Assembly: GCA_022495995.1 (NCBI GenBank)
Contig: JAFEMH010006957.1
Coordinates: 18,501-82,500 of the forward strand
Source of the DNA: Adenophora triphylla var. japonica
Taxonomy: Eukaryota; Streptophyta; Magnoliopsida; Asterales; Campanulaceae
DNA: 64,000 nucleotides
Direction of reading: 5' to 3'
The translations under genes were made by a program, and so were the position numbers. Positions 11,174 to 24,004 of this stretch are shown piece after piece (position 1 is the first letter of the stretch; every line of letters starts with the position of its first letter). A model generated the notes under the pieces. The model was given only the letters and a program-made list of their open reading frames with translations. It was not told the origin of the DNA and ran no database searches.

Positions 11174-14100
11174 TGTGAGGACTCCCCACCCCGGGACCTA
11201 TAAAATCGTGCCCCAGCGGGAGGGTCCCCAACCCAACTTCTAATAATTTTAAAACTTTTTGTTTAAATAATTGAAAAATTGAATAAACTTTTGGAACCCA
11301 ACTATAACCTGCTTTAATTTATAACAATACAACTGAAAATATTTATAAACCATTATACATAACTTTTCTCGAAATAATAACAATCACACCTTATTCCCAA
11401 CTCTCAACACTAACCATACCCGGTCAACCCAAAGACGGTTCAAACTCCTTTCCGGCCTCACCGGTCTGGTCTACCTGCCTCAGCTGAATCTAAAAAAATT
11501 AAAGGGAGACGGGGTGAGAAAGAATCTCAGTAAGCTATTATGCATGCAGCAAGATGCCAAATAAGATGCAACACGTAAACAAGTTGTTCAACATCATATT
11601 TGGAATACTGTAAACACATTACATTACCTGATCTTACCTTTTCCCGTCTGAACAATAAGTCGTAATACGTGGGTATGGGCTTACATCCTCATGGGAACCC
11701 ATCCTCTATATGTGTGAACGGCTTAGGCCTATTCACGCCTTACAAGACCCATTTTTCAGGGAACCATGTAAGGTATCAGTATCCTATGAACTGCTTAGGC
11801 ATATTCATAGTAACTGAGCCCCAAACTGTGGCCACAGTAGGGGAGGAGGTCACAGGTATAATGTAATCCGAGCACCTTATGGAACAATTTCTCATAAGTG
11901 ATCGTATTCCATTATACCCCCAAATCAGCTGATATAAAACATAATCATAATCACATTCAAGCACATAACAGTTACTTGAATTTAATCCACACATAGGGAT
12001 AACCGTATATAACATGGTACGACTACTCATGTTTAACAACATATAACATGGTACAATTACTCATGTTTAACAACATATACAACATGGTACAATTACTCAT
12101 GTTTAAATCTCAATTAGTGTAACATATATATATACTCTAATGAGACAATATAATCCACTTATGGCATGTATGCTCATAAACAATACCATGATGACGTGCA
12201 ACAAATATTTCACGCACCAACTTAACATATAACCATTTCCAAAGTAATCCCGTAGGGTATAACAACATACAAGTACTCTACGCGTTCACAATATCACATT
12301 TCACGACTTCCTTTTCAAATTCCATAATCAAATACCAAGTTTCTATAAACTTTGGCTCTCAAACCACCATGACTTTCAACCCGGTTCAACGCGATATTTA
12401 GACTACTTCCCCAATTTCATTTTAACTACATGAGACCTCATTATGTAGCTAAAGTGTTCTACTTCATCCTACGCTGAAGAGGGTTCAATCTTGTTCTAAG
12501 TGAATAGGTTTCTAAGATTTAAAAGTTAATTCAGAATTTCTGATGCAGGCACCGACTCGTGCCCCTCGCACGACTCGTGCCTTTTCTCTCCACTTTACTC
12601 AGAACGACTTGGACCATTGTTCACGACTCGTGTTCACGAGTGGCACAAGGGCACGACTCGTGCTCCTTGGCACGACTCGTGCCAAGACCAAAATCAGACA
12701 CCAGATTGCAGACATCAGTAACTGTTTCCACCAAGTCCCATTTTCTCACCTTACTCTGTCTTTCCAAGACCAATAACACTTCCAATCAAGCCAAAACTAG
12801 TTCATATACCAATTTTAACACATCAACACAATCAAATCATGCCATAGAACATCTATACACCCTCTAACATACCACTAATGCACTATTTCATTACCCTTTG
12901 TCAAGTTCTTCTCCCAAACCTTCTCTAACCACTTCCAAGCCAAGCAATTTAGAAAATCAGTTCCAAATAATATTAAAAACACATTGTAGCACCATTCAGT
13001 TCCCTTCACTAAGCCATGACAACATACCAAAACATTCCATATACCATTTTAACTTTCAAGTCACGATCCTATTCCATGCAACTAGACCAACTTCACTATA
13101 TATATATTGAAACTAAACTATACCTTCCCCATACCATATAATATATATATATATATATTTAACCACCATATTATTTTCATTCCAATTACCCCAACACTAT
13201 TTATCCAACCTTAACTAACTTTATTATAAGTTTTCAATTCAATGCCCCAATTGTCCTCCATATCATATCACCATTTTATACCTTCTTTCCTACTTACTTT
13301 CAATTCCATCTCAAAAGTCAATCAATTTATAAATTTCATCAATAATCATTTCTAGGGAATAACAACATCATATAATAAACCCCAAACAATAACACATACT
13401 TCATTTTACTCATCCCAAAACATTATGCCCAATTAAAGTAACCAATTTCCACCAACATAATGTCACCCATAATTATTCATAAAGCCAAGAGACAAACCCC
13501 TAATTCACAAAACATTTATATAAACAATGTATTTACTGATTAGAAGTCATATCATTTTAACCTCAATTTACTCCTATTGTTCACCTTAACAATAATACAA
13601 TCTATACTCCTTCAAAACCCATTCAATAATCCATCTTCTTTGATTTTATTCCTACAACCCAAATAATTTCCGAAATTTATCAAAAGCCAAACATATATTG
13701 ATCCCAGAATATCAAATATTATTTAAAACACGTAATATCATCATTTCTCGTAGTATGAACAATTATTCGAAAGAAATCATAATAACTTACCTAAAAATAT
13801 GTCGAAACGGAAATACGATCTGATCGGCTCTAAACGTTCTCCTCGCCTTCCTGATCGCTCCGCCGCAGTCGGATCGTCAATCGGAATAACGGTTGATTTT
13901 ATAGAATTTTTGGAAAATATTTGGAGACGGAGGAAGTATTTCTTTCTTTCTCTCTTCCTCACTCTCTCGTGCTCTCTCTCCCTCACTCTCAACCGTGAAT
14001 GAATTAGAAAAGGAAAGGAGGAAGATATTTATAAAACCAAATTTCCACTTTAGTCCTCCAAAATTCAAGTTATATCAATTAACTATTTTAACTTTTACTT

Positions 14101-14403
14101 TTAACTCCTAAGTCCCTCCATATTTTGTAAAGTCTTTTAAAATAATATTTTCAATATTATTACTTTACTATATAATTCCTTTTTATTCCCTTTAATCATT
14201 AAATAATTAAAATTTATTTACTAACACACTTAAAATATCACACAATTTATTAACATACCAAGATGTCAAATAATTTATTAAAATGTTAAAACTAACACAT
14301 AAAGATCCCACTTATGATGAAATGCAACCCAATAAAATGCAACGGCCCCGCTCCACGTGCCCAACACGTGAGTAAAATGATGCCTAGGTTTCGGGTCGTG
14401 ACA
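11174..14403 (-). repeat. Left LTR (3' LTR on the minus strand)
   Basis: 3230 bp, nearly identical to 17013-20243. Most mismatches lie in 11450-11960. The small open frames in it (for example 12543-12867 and 13777-14068) recur unchanged in the other LTR and have no protein-like features. Confidence 0.95.
12546..12685. repeat. Cluster of GCACGACTCGTGC dyads in the LTR
   Basis: Five near copies of the 15-bp palindrome GGCACGACTCGTGCC or parts of it lie within 140 bp. The other LTR has the same cluster at 18385-18525, where the first two copies are more perfect. It could be a protein-binding array or an RNA hairpin in the LTR transcript. Confidence 0.7.
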
Positions 14404-17012
14404 CTCACTCCCCCTTAAGAAAAAATTCGTCCCGAATTTTAGTCACACTTACTTGAATATTCAAATGATCACACATTTTTCTCATACCTCTCGGATTCCT
14501 GAAACCCAAGTGGCTTCTTCACTAATATAATTCTTCCACTACACTCTCATAACTCGAATATTCTAGGTTTTGAATTCCCGTGTTTGATTCCAATACCACT
14601 CAATGATTCTTCCACATAAGTTAGGCCAACACGAATAGCCTTGATCGAAAAACTCAACGCAAGGAAATGGTTATAAGGACCCTTCTCCCATGCAATGCTG
14701 CATCCGACGTCACTTCAACACTGGACTGATCACTGTTGATGTATGCACTTCAACTAAAGTTACACGAACTTCTCGAAGTAAATGAAAGTCCATCGAATAC
14801 TCATAACCTATTCTCAAGCATTCGGATAGTTCTCTGCCGCCGTTCGCCCAATCCATCCGGAAATCCCAAAGTCTCGTACTACGTCTTCCACAACAGCAAC
14901 ATGAATCTCGAATCTCTGTCTGATATAATGTAGTGACTAATATTCCATAGAATCGATCAATCCTCTCGTCCATACACTGGTGCTAACTTCCCTGACAATG
15001 GTTCATCACTCTTGGTATAAATGAGCCGACTTCTATCAATATATCCACTATTACTCAAATATGTCCAACTTCTTCGATGTTGAAGGTAGTTCCGTTATGA
15101 AATCCATCAAATGTCTTCTTATTCTCATTCTTCAAATCCCTTCTCAATTCTCAATACATCTGCAAATGTCTTGAATTCATAACCATTCTCGATTTATGAT
15201 CTTCCTCTAGAATGTCTCTTACTCTCTTACGAATATGGTACATCAATTATGTTGTTGAAGGTTAATATTCCATCATTATGCAATACACTATCTTGGGTTC
15301 TTCCATCTTGAAATGTCAGATAACTCCCTCGATTCAGAATCATTGGTTGAACTTCCATAAGATCTTCATACCGAATAGGTGTAGCTTGAACATTCGCAAT
15401 CAAAATCTCTTCGTGCAACTCACAGGATAGCAATGTTGATAAGAAAGCCTTTCGGCTAATCGCATCTGCAACTATAGTAGCCTTCTCGGATATTAGGTAA
15501 TAACGCAATTAAGTCTTTTAATACTCCAACAATTTCTCCACCTGTTGTTCAATTCCCCTTTGATTACACAAATACTTCCATTCTTATGATTTGTACAGAT
15601 CTCAAATTTAATTTCATGCAAAGGATGTTTCCACTTAAATAACGTAGAATAGTCGTAATCCATTCCACGCTTCCGCTGCGCCACTCTGATTCCCTCGAAT
15701 CATAAGCTATCGCCTTCCCCATTCTGTATAGGAACACAACCCAAATCATTCTCTTGACGCGCACATGACAATTACAAGTTCACATCCATCATGTAGGGTA
15801 AAGGTCAAGACTATAGTCAATTCATTCTTCAATTCTACCACGTTGATTTCACATTTTAACGTTTCATATAAATGATATCTCCTTCGAAAGCAATTGAATC
15901 ACTGGGATTACAATTCTTGAAAATCTATCAATACTCTTTTAATAATAACCTGTCAATCCCAGAAAACAACGGAGTTCTAACTCTGTCGAAGGTTGTCCCT
16001 TGACCATGGTCTCAATCCTCGAAAAATGTAATACAATGTCTCCTCGAGTCATACTCCTACGGAATTTCACAAACAATCTAATTCTCACAACGTCAAATAA
16101 CATTACTTGCACATGATTTCATAATCTTTTCATACTCCAAATAAACAAGGATAGCATCCATCAAGATTACCACAAATATATCAAACTCAGGTTTTAACCT
16201 CTACACCTCATATTTACAACACAGTCAATGCCCTTCTATAAGGTGTTTTAGATATGGGCAACAACCCTGACATTAGATCAATACGGAATTCTACCGCCCT
16301 AACTGGCAGCACGAAATACTCTGATAAGGACACTTCACCACTTCATTTACCACCGGTATGCAAAATATTTCAAGTGACTCTTACTCAGTCTAATACATAA
16401 CCCAAGTAACCTTCACATTATTTAAACTACACTTATTGACATTTAATGCATATATGACATAAATATCAATTAATAACTTAGCCGCCTCAACTAAACACAG
16501 AGGCAATTCAACCATAGATAAGGAGACTCGCTTCTTGCGACAGTCCTCCCCAACACAACAACTACTTTACCAATTATGGTCAAGTAAAACAACAATCACG
16601 GATTGGTATATCTACCACATCCATTGGCAATACATGCCCACATAATCACGACTACCATGATAATCAAGTATGATTCGAGGTACTCTCCTATAGGAGTAGA
16701 CACCTCCAACACATAAGGCAACTCTGAGGCAATTTATGCAAATAAAAGCAGAATTACAATGCCACATAATAATGAGGTGAACGGGGATTCATACAGGTAT
16801 TGCCCCTACTTCCTGAGACAGGTAATATATTTCTAATGACAGCGGAGGATTCAATCTCTCCATATTACTCACGTTTTCTTAATCTCTTGGGGTCATTACT
16901 ATTTTCGGCCATTGAACAAATTCCTGCGCTAAACACTCGTCGTCAGGTATCACACACTCCCCCTTAGACTAGACTTCTACCCTTGACTTCTAACCTTAGC
17001 TCTGATACCAAC
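14404..17012 (-). pseudogene. pol: Decayed Ty3/gypsy pol remnant
   Basis: Only fragments can be read on the minus strand. Around 15430-15690 the end of RT and RNase H is recognisable: TNHKNGSICVIKGELNNRW, comparable to the DHK...ELN-RQRRW block. Then comes KATIVADAISRKA, the KANVVADALSRK signature that ends gypsy RNase H. From 14973 towards 14710 there are faint integrase-like traces (YSMDFHLL). Gag, protease and an intact RT catalytic centre are not found. Stops interrupt every frame. The amount of decay contrasts with the fresh LTRs. Confidence 0.7.
16999..17012 (-). promoter_or_regulatory. Primer binding site of the gypsy-derived element
   Basis: On the minus strand TTGGTATCAGAGCT starts immediately after the LTR end, matching the Met tRNA type. 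It fixes the element's orientation. Confidence 0.85.
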
Positions 17013-20000
17013 TGTGAGGACTCCCCACCCCGGGACCTATAAAATCGTGCCCCAGCGGGAGGGTCCCCAACCCAACTTCTAATAATTTTAAAACTTTTTG
17101 TTTAAATAATTGAAAAATTGAATAAACTTTTGGAACCCAACTATAACCTGCTTTAATTTATAACAATACAACTGAAAATATTTATAAACCATTATACATA
17201 ACTTTTCTCGAAATAATAACAATCACACCTTATTCCCAACTCTCAACACTAACCATACCCGGTCAACCCAAAGACGGTTCAAACTCCTTTCCGCCTCACC
17301 GGTGCTGGGTCTACCCGCCTCACCGAATCTAAAAAATTAAAGGGAGACGGGGTGAGAAAGAATCTCGCAAGCTATTATGCATGCAAAGAAGATGCCAAAT
17401 AAGATGCAACACGTAAACAAGTTGTTCACATCATATTTGGAATCTTTTGTAAACACATTACATTACACGATCTTACCTTTTCCCGTCTCGAACAATAAGT
17501 CGTAATACGTGGGTATGGGCTTACATCCTCATGGGAACCCATCCTCTATATGTGAACGGCTTAGGCCTATTCACGCCTTACAAGACCCATTTTTCAGGGA
17601 ACCATGTAAGGTATCAGTATCCTATGAACTGCTTAGGCATATTCATAGTAACTGAGCCCCAAACTGTGGCCACAGTAGGGGAGGAGGTCACAGGTATAAT
17701 GTAATCCGAGCACCTTATGGAACAATTTCTCATAAGTGATCGTATTCCATTATACCCCCAAATCACCGATATAAAACATAATCATAATCACATTCAAGCA
17801 CATAATGATTACTTGAATTTAATCCACACATAGGGATAACCGTATATAACATGGTACGACTACTCATGTTTAACAACATATAACATGGTACAATTACTCA
17901 TGTTTAACAACATATACAACATGGTACAATTACTCATGTTTAAATCTCAATTAGTGTAACATATATATATACTCTAATGAGACAATATAATCCACTTATG
18001 GCATGTATGCTCATAAACAATACCATGATGACGTGCAACAAATATTTCACGCACCAACTTAACATATAACCATTTCCAAAGTAATCCCGTAGGGTATAAC
18101 AACATACAAGTACTCTACGCGTTCACAATATCACATTTCACGACTTCCTTTTCAAATTCCATAATCAAATACCAAGTTTCTATAAACTTTGGCTCTCAAA
18201 CCACCATGACTTTCAACCCGGTTCAACGCGATATTTAGACTACTTCCCCAATTTCATTTTAACTACATGAGACCTCATTATGTAGCTAAAGTGTTCTACT
18301 TCATCCTACGCTGAAGAGGGTTCAATCTTGTTCTAAGTGAATAGGTTTCTAAGATTTAAAAGTTAATTCAGAATTTCTGATGCAGGGCACGACTCGTGCC
18401 CCCTTGGCACGACTCGTGCCTTTTCTCTCCACTTTACTCAGAACGACTTGGACCATTGTTCACGACTCGTGTTCACGAGTGGCACAAGGGCACGACTCGT
18501 GCTCCTTGGCACGACTCGTGCCAAGACCAAAATCAGACACCAGATTGCAGACATCAGTAACTGTTTCCACCAAGTCCCATTTTCTCACCTTACTCTGTCT
18601 TTCCAAGACCAATAACACTTCCAATCAAGCCAAAACTAGTTCATATACCAATTTTAACACATCAACACAATCAAATCATGCCATAGAACATCTATACACC
18701 CTCTAACATACCACTAATGCACTATTTCATTACCCTTTGTCAAGTTCTTCTCCCAAACCTTCTCTAACCACTTCCAAGCCAAGCAATTTAGAAAATCAGT
18801 TCCAAATAATATTAAAAACACATTGTAGCACCATTCAGTTCCCTTCACTAAGCCATGACAACATACCAAAACATTCCATATACCATTTTAACTTTCAAGT
18901 CACGATCCTATTCCATGCAACTAGACCAACTTCACTATATATATATTGAAACTAAACTATACCTTCCCCATACCATATAATATATATATATATATATTTA
19001 ACCACCATATTATTTTCATTCCAATTACCCCAACACTATTTATCCAACCTTAACTAACTTTATTATAAGTTTTCAATTCAATGCCCCAATTGTCCTCCAT
19101 ATCATATCACCATTTTATACATTCTTTCCTACTTACTTTCAATTCCATCTCAAAAGTCAATCAATTTATAAATTTCATCAATAATCATTTCTAGGGAATA
19201 ACAACATCATATAATAAACCCCAAACAATAACACATACTTCATTTTACTCATCCCAAAACATTATGCCCAATTAAAGTAACCAATTTCCACCAACATAAT
19301 GTCACCCATAATTATTCATAAAGCCAAGAGACAAACCCCTAATTCACAAAACATTTATATAAACAATGTATTCTACTGATTAGAAGTCATATCATTTTAA
19401 CCTCAATTTACTCCTATTGTTCACCTTAACAATAATACAATCTATACTCCTTCAAAACCCATTCAATAATCCATCTTCTTTGATTTTATTCCTACAACCC
19501 AAATAATTTCCGAAATTTATCAAAAGCCAAACATATATTGATCCCAGAATATCAAATATTATTTAAAACACGTAATATCATCATTTCTCGTAGTATGAAC
19601 AATTATTCGAAAGAAATCATAATAACTTACCTAAAAATATGTCGAAACGGAAATACGATCTGATCGGCTCTAAACGTTCTCCTCGCCTTCCTGATCGCTC
19701 CGCCGCAGTCGGATCGTCAATCGGAATAACGGTTGATTTTATAGAATTTTTGGAAAATATTTGGGGACGGAGGAAGTATTTCTTTCTTTCTCTCTTCCTC
19801 ACTCTCTCGTGCTCTCTCTCCCTCACTCTCAACCGTGAATGAATTAGAAAAGGAAAGGAGGAAGATATTTATAAAACCAAATTTCCACTTTAGTCCTCCA
19901 AAATTCAAGTTATATCAATTAACTATTTTAACTTTTACTTTTAACTCCTAAGTCCCTCCATATTTTGTAAAGTCTTTTAAAATAATATTTTCAATATTAT

Positions 20001-20243
20001 TACTTTACTATATAATTCCTTTTTATTCCCTTTAATCATTAAATAATTAAAATTTATTTACTAACACACTTAAAATATCACACAATTTATTAACATACCA
20101 AGATGTCAAATAATTTATTAAAATGTTAAAACTAACACATAAAGATCCCACTTATGATGAAATGCAACCCAATAAAATGCAACGGCCCCGCTCCACGTGC
20201 CCAACACGTGAGTAAAATGATGCCTAGGTTTCGGGTCGTGACA
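17013..20243 (-). repeat. Right LTR (5' LTR on the minus strand)
   Basis: 3231 bp, TGTGAGGACTCC...GTGACA as read on the plus strand. It carries the element's promoter, whose position I cannot assign. Confidence 0.95.
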
Positions 20244-20315
20244 CTTTAAATGTCATCTAGAATGTATAAAAAATAAAAAAAAATAAACGAGGTAGCCGTA
20301 TACCATTTTTTATTT
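20244..20315 (+). repeat. Partial 173-bp unit beyond the LTR element
   Basis: After the CTTTA duplication the unit sequence continues (AATGTCATCTAGAATGTATA ... GAGGTAGCCGTATACC) and then gives way to unique MULE sequence. This proves the LTR element landed in the array. Confidence 0.9.
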
Positions 20316-20324
20316 TATTATATG

Positions 20325-20510
20325 GTGTGTCGTGTCTAAATACACGATATTTACTAAGGCATTTCGTATGAACAATACACGAAAGTAATCAGGGTGCATC
20401 TCGTGTATTGTTCATACGATATAATTACCAGAAACAAATACTATATCGTGTTTGTATACACGATATGTACCATAGTATCTCGGGTATATACACACGAGAT
20501 ACACCCTGAA
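20325..20510. repeat. N6-dyad cluster 2 (upstream of transposase)
   Basis: Five dyads. Three have six-base spacers: TCGTGT-ctaaatACACGA, TCGTGT-ttgtatACACGA and TCGGGT-atatacACACGA. Two have seven-base spacers and are reverse complements of each other (TCGTAT-gaacaatACACGA and TCGTGT-attgttcATACGA). The cluster ends about 160 bp before the transposase start. Confidence 0.8.
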
Positions 20511-20670
20511 GCCCTACATCAAACACGATATTCACGCAGACAACGGCCCAACAGAGAAACACCGTTGCTGCTGTACACCCATGCAGCTGTGACACCATTG
20601 TCCTAGTCTTAACACCCATAAATTTATACCCATTATTTTCATTAATTCTCATATCATCTAACACCATAGT

Positions 20671-23600
20671 ATGGATTCTCCACAACATTCTCCAAGTTTT
20701 TATGATCATATTGATCTTGAGCTTGTGGAATATATTTTTGAAGAAGAAGGTTTGCCACCAAATTCTCCACATCAAAATCAAAATCCAAGCAGCAATGAAG
20801 TAAGTTTTTAAAGTTATATTTGGTGTTTTGATCAAAGTCGCAATAAAAATCCAATCTTGAAACGAAATTGTTTTTCAAGATTGGATTTTTAAATTCTGAT
20901 ATTACTCTATTTCGTGTTAGATTATACGAGTTTTATGCTATTTGTCGTGTTTTTATACACGAGTTATGGTGTATTATCTCGTATTGTATAACACGAGATA
21001 AATGGGTTTAAGTCGGGTACATTTACACGAGATGTTCCAGGAACATCTCGTATAATGCTACACGAAATGTCATACAGCCTGTTGCTTATTGTGCAATTTT
21101 CTAATTGATGTTGTAGGGACCGGATGTCAGTGATCAATTCGATACATCCATATTATTTTCAAATAGGGATGATCTTGTTAAACACGTACGGGATATCGCG
21201 GCCCGTCAAAATATAACCCTTTCTATAGGGGATTCGAGGAAGACAAGTGGCAAGATCCTAGGCTACGCGAAGATTGTATGCCATTTTGGTGGCAAGTAAG
21301 GTCCGGAAAAACTAAAGATGTGAGGTTGACTAGCACGAAGAAGATTGGGTGCAATTTTGAAATCCGGGCCAAAGATAGGGGTGATGGGGTATGGGGTTAC
21401 GTTGTGAAGCATGGTTCTCATAATCACGACTTTCCAACGTATCCCGAAGGTCATCCGTTGGGTAAATTGACTAGTTGTGAATATGAGGAGGTGTGTAGTG
21501 CAAGTCGGGTCTTCGGTGCGTCCAAATAACATTCTAACAATGTTAAAGAGGAAGGATGAGAAGATCGTGAGTACTCCGAAACACGTCCACAATGCCCTCA
21601 CAAAATGCAAGTCACAAGAACGACAAGGAGATCCCCGCTTCAACAGTTCATAAAAGCACTCGAGGATAAGCAATATACCTTCTTCATGAGGAAAGCTAAC
21701 GAGAGTGACATGATCGGTGACATATTCTTCTCTCACCCACGAGCATCGGATATGCTTAACTGTTTTCCATATGTAGTACAAGGTAAATTTTTGATTTTTT
21801 TGAATATGTTTTTTGACTCTGTTTTCCACAAGTCGTATGCATTTTTTGAATTGCAATTTTATTCATTTCTAACTTTATTTTTTTTTATTGATACAAGGTG
21901 ATCGCACTTACAACACCAACTGCTATGGAATGGCATTACTTGAGATTATAGGATTTACTTCAACGGGGAAGAATTTCACATTGCCTATGCGTTCCTCCAT
22001 AATGAGAAGACTGATAATTACACGTGGGCACTCAAGAATTTGCAAAGTCTTTTTCATACTCCCCACATGCCAACTGTTTTCTTAACTGATCGTGACTTGG
22101 CTTTCATTAATGCTGTCCAAATGGTATTTCCCGAGACCGCACACCATTTGTGTCGAAGGCATATCGAAGTCAATGTTAAAAAGAGAGCGTTGGCTAAAGC
22201 GGTAGCAATGAGTTTGCACTATCATTCATGAGGAGATTTAATAAAGCAATATCGGCCGCTACTCGCGAAGAGTGGGACACCCGTTGGCAATCGTTTTGCG
22301 ATCATTACGCATCTTATCCCGATTTATTGACCTACCTCCGCGAGACTTGGATTGCTCCATACTCTACGAATATTTTGTCGATGCACACGAGATCGATTCG
22401 CACTTCGGAACCCACACCACGAATGTGGTGAGAGTGAGCATAACGAGGTTGAAGAAGGCCTTGGGGAGTGCTTCTTCTACTTTTGACACATTATTCAAAA
22501 AGGCTCATGAGATTATGGAAATCCAAATAACAACAATCAAAGCTACTATGGAGCAATCAAAGAGTAGAATTCCAAATGAGATGAAGACATGTGATCTGTA
22601 TCAAGACATATTGGGGCGAGTGTCAAAGGCGGCTTTGGACATCATCAAAGAAGAGCGTAGTCGTTGTGGGGATAATGTCATGGATCCTTCAGCCGTGGGT
22701 GTTACTCGAGGCGAACACATGGACTTCCATGTAGTCACGAGATTGCATGCATACAAAACTCGGGGGCCGGATTGAGTTGTCCTCGATTCATGATTTTTGG
22801 AAGAAGTTGGACATTGAAGTAGAATCTTGTCCCACTTGGACCCGATTTTGAAGTTGTGTTGAATGAACCGCGTAACGCACCTGGACTGTAAAAAGAAGGT
22901 TATTTCAAACGATAAATGAAGGGCTACATCCACAAACCGGAGATGCTTCGAGCCGGATCATATTTCAAAGGCAAATAAACCCCGGACCACCGCCAGAGTA
23001 CCTTGTCGGATTGGGAGCGTACCGACGGACATTTTGGAGTCCCCACTACACCACCCTCCACTAGCGCCAGGTCTAGATCTTCATTTATTGCATCAACACA
23101 ATCGGGTTTGATGTCGAGATCGGCTTCAAACACTACACCATCTAACCCTACCACTCCTACATCTCTTCCACCACTAGTCGCTTCAGGTCGTGGGAGAGGT
23201 CGAGTCGAGGTCGGGGACGGGGACGGGTCGTGGAAATGGACAAGTCAATGATATACATACTTACGTCCATAGGATGTTGCTTACCCTCTCATTGTCCCAT
23301 TTATTGATGGCTTCACGAGATGTGATGGGTGATGGAAATTGTGGATATAGAGCGTGCGGCGCAAATATACGAATGAGGAGATGTGGCAAAGAGTGCGCTC
23401 GGATTGTGCCAAGGAGCCGCTTCATCGCCGCGAGCTTTATGAGAGAGTTATGCCTTGGAGAGATATGGACGAGCTCTATAGTCGCATTACTCACTATGCC
23501 TCCCCTTGTTCGGAATATTATTGGTTGATACTCCCGGAGATAGGGCACATAATAGCCACGGTGTATAATGTGGTGTTTGTCTCGTACTCGCAAACCGCCG

Positions 23601-23960
23601 GCTTCACATGCCTACCGGTGAGCGTACCACAAGGAAGGACCACCCACGTACACACTTGTGTTGGGACATGTGGGAAACCATTTTATATTGGTATGATACT
23701 TTAATTCGTTATATTTAACTATCTTATTTAAATTTGTTATATTTTACTATATTTTCTAAATTTGTTATATTTGACTATTTTATTACTTTTGCGGTGCACA
23801 TGTCGGATAGTGATTACCCGATACCATCGTAGCACTATATTGGGGGAGCAACGTGATCAGCGCAAGTAACTTTCGATCATGCCATACGTAACTCGGATAG
23901 AAACATTCAACCGACTCTCAATTATGGTGAACGAAGCACGAATTGCGTAAAATAGGCCAT
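20671..23960 (+). pseudogene. MULE transposase with FAR1 finger and OTU protease domain, decayed
   Basis: Start ATG at 20671 (MDSPQHSPSFYDHIDLELVE). Exon 1 ends at 20799 before GTAAGT and exon 2 starts at 21117 after TTGTAG. Domains in order: a FAR1/WRKY-GCM1 DNA-binding finger at about 21265-21440 (Cys of VCHFGG, IGCNFEI, then GSHNHD); an MULE-type DDE core at about 21530-22450 (TYNTNCYGMALLEIIGFTST, TDRDLAFINA, HHLCRRHI, TREEWDTRW); and a tail with a GRGRGR stretch. An OTU cysteine-protease domain follows from about 23320, with the catalytic DGNC at 23331-23342. The reading frame shifts at about 21297, 21630, 21960, 22230, 22340 and 23350, so no complete protein is made. A second intron lies at about 21783-21897 and another after 23690. 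OTU-fused MULE transposases are known in plants; this copy is inactive as read. Confidence 0.8.
20917..21070. repeat. N6-dyad cluster 3 (transposase intron 1)
   Basis: Five dyads, all with six-base spacers: tagatt, ttttat, tgtata, acattt and aatgct between TCGTRT (or TCGGGT) and AYACGA. They fill the first intron of the transposase gene, so they would also sit in its pre-mRNA. Confidence 0.8.
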
Positions 23961-24004
23961 AGTTTATGTGTATAGCGTATTGATTATTTTTTGTATGAAG
24001 TTTT

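Larger units (their letters stand above)
11174..20243 (-). mobile_element. Gypsy-derived LTR element, large non-autonomous (LARD-like)
   Basis: Flanked by CTTTA on both sides (11169-11173 and 20244-20248). LTRs of 3230 and 3231 bp surround only 2.6 kb of internal DNA. The minus-strand orientation follows from a tRNA-Met-type primer site next to the right LTR (AGCTCTGATACCAA, 16999-17012, reverse complement TTGGTATCAGAGCT) and a polypurine tract (TTAAGGGGGAGTGA on the minus strand) next to the left LTR. On that strand the LTR starts TGTCACGACCCG, as in many chromovirus-type Ty3/gypsy elements. The interior has only decayed pol. The LTRs are nearly identical, so the insertion is recent and the enzymes must have come from another element. 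Confidence 0.9.

Noticed and set aside
12543..12867. Open frames of 77-102 codons in the LTR (again at 18380-18706)
   Set aside because: They are identical in both LTRs, overlap in different frames and have no domain or codon pattern of a protein. They are chance frames in LTR DNA.
13777..14068. Arg/Glu-rich frames at 13777-14068 and 19617-19908
   Set aside because: They are read from CT-rich low-complexity sequence at the LTR edge and occur in both LTRs.
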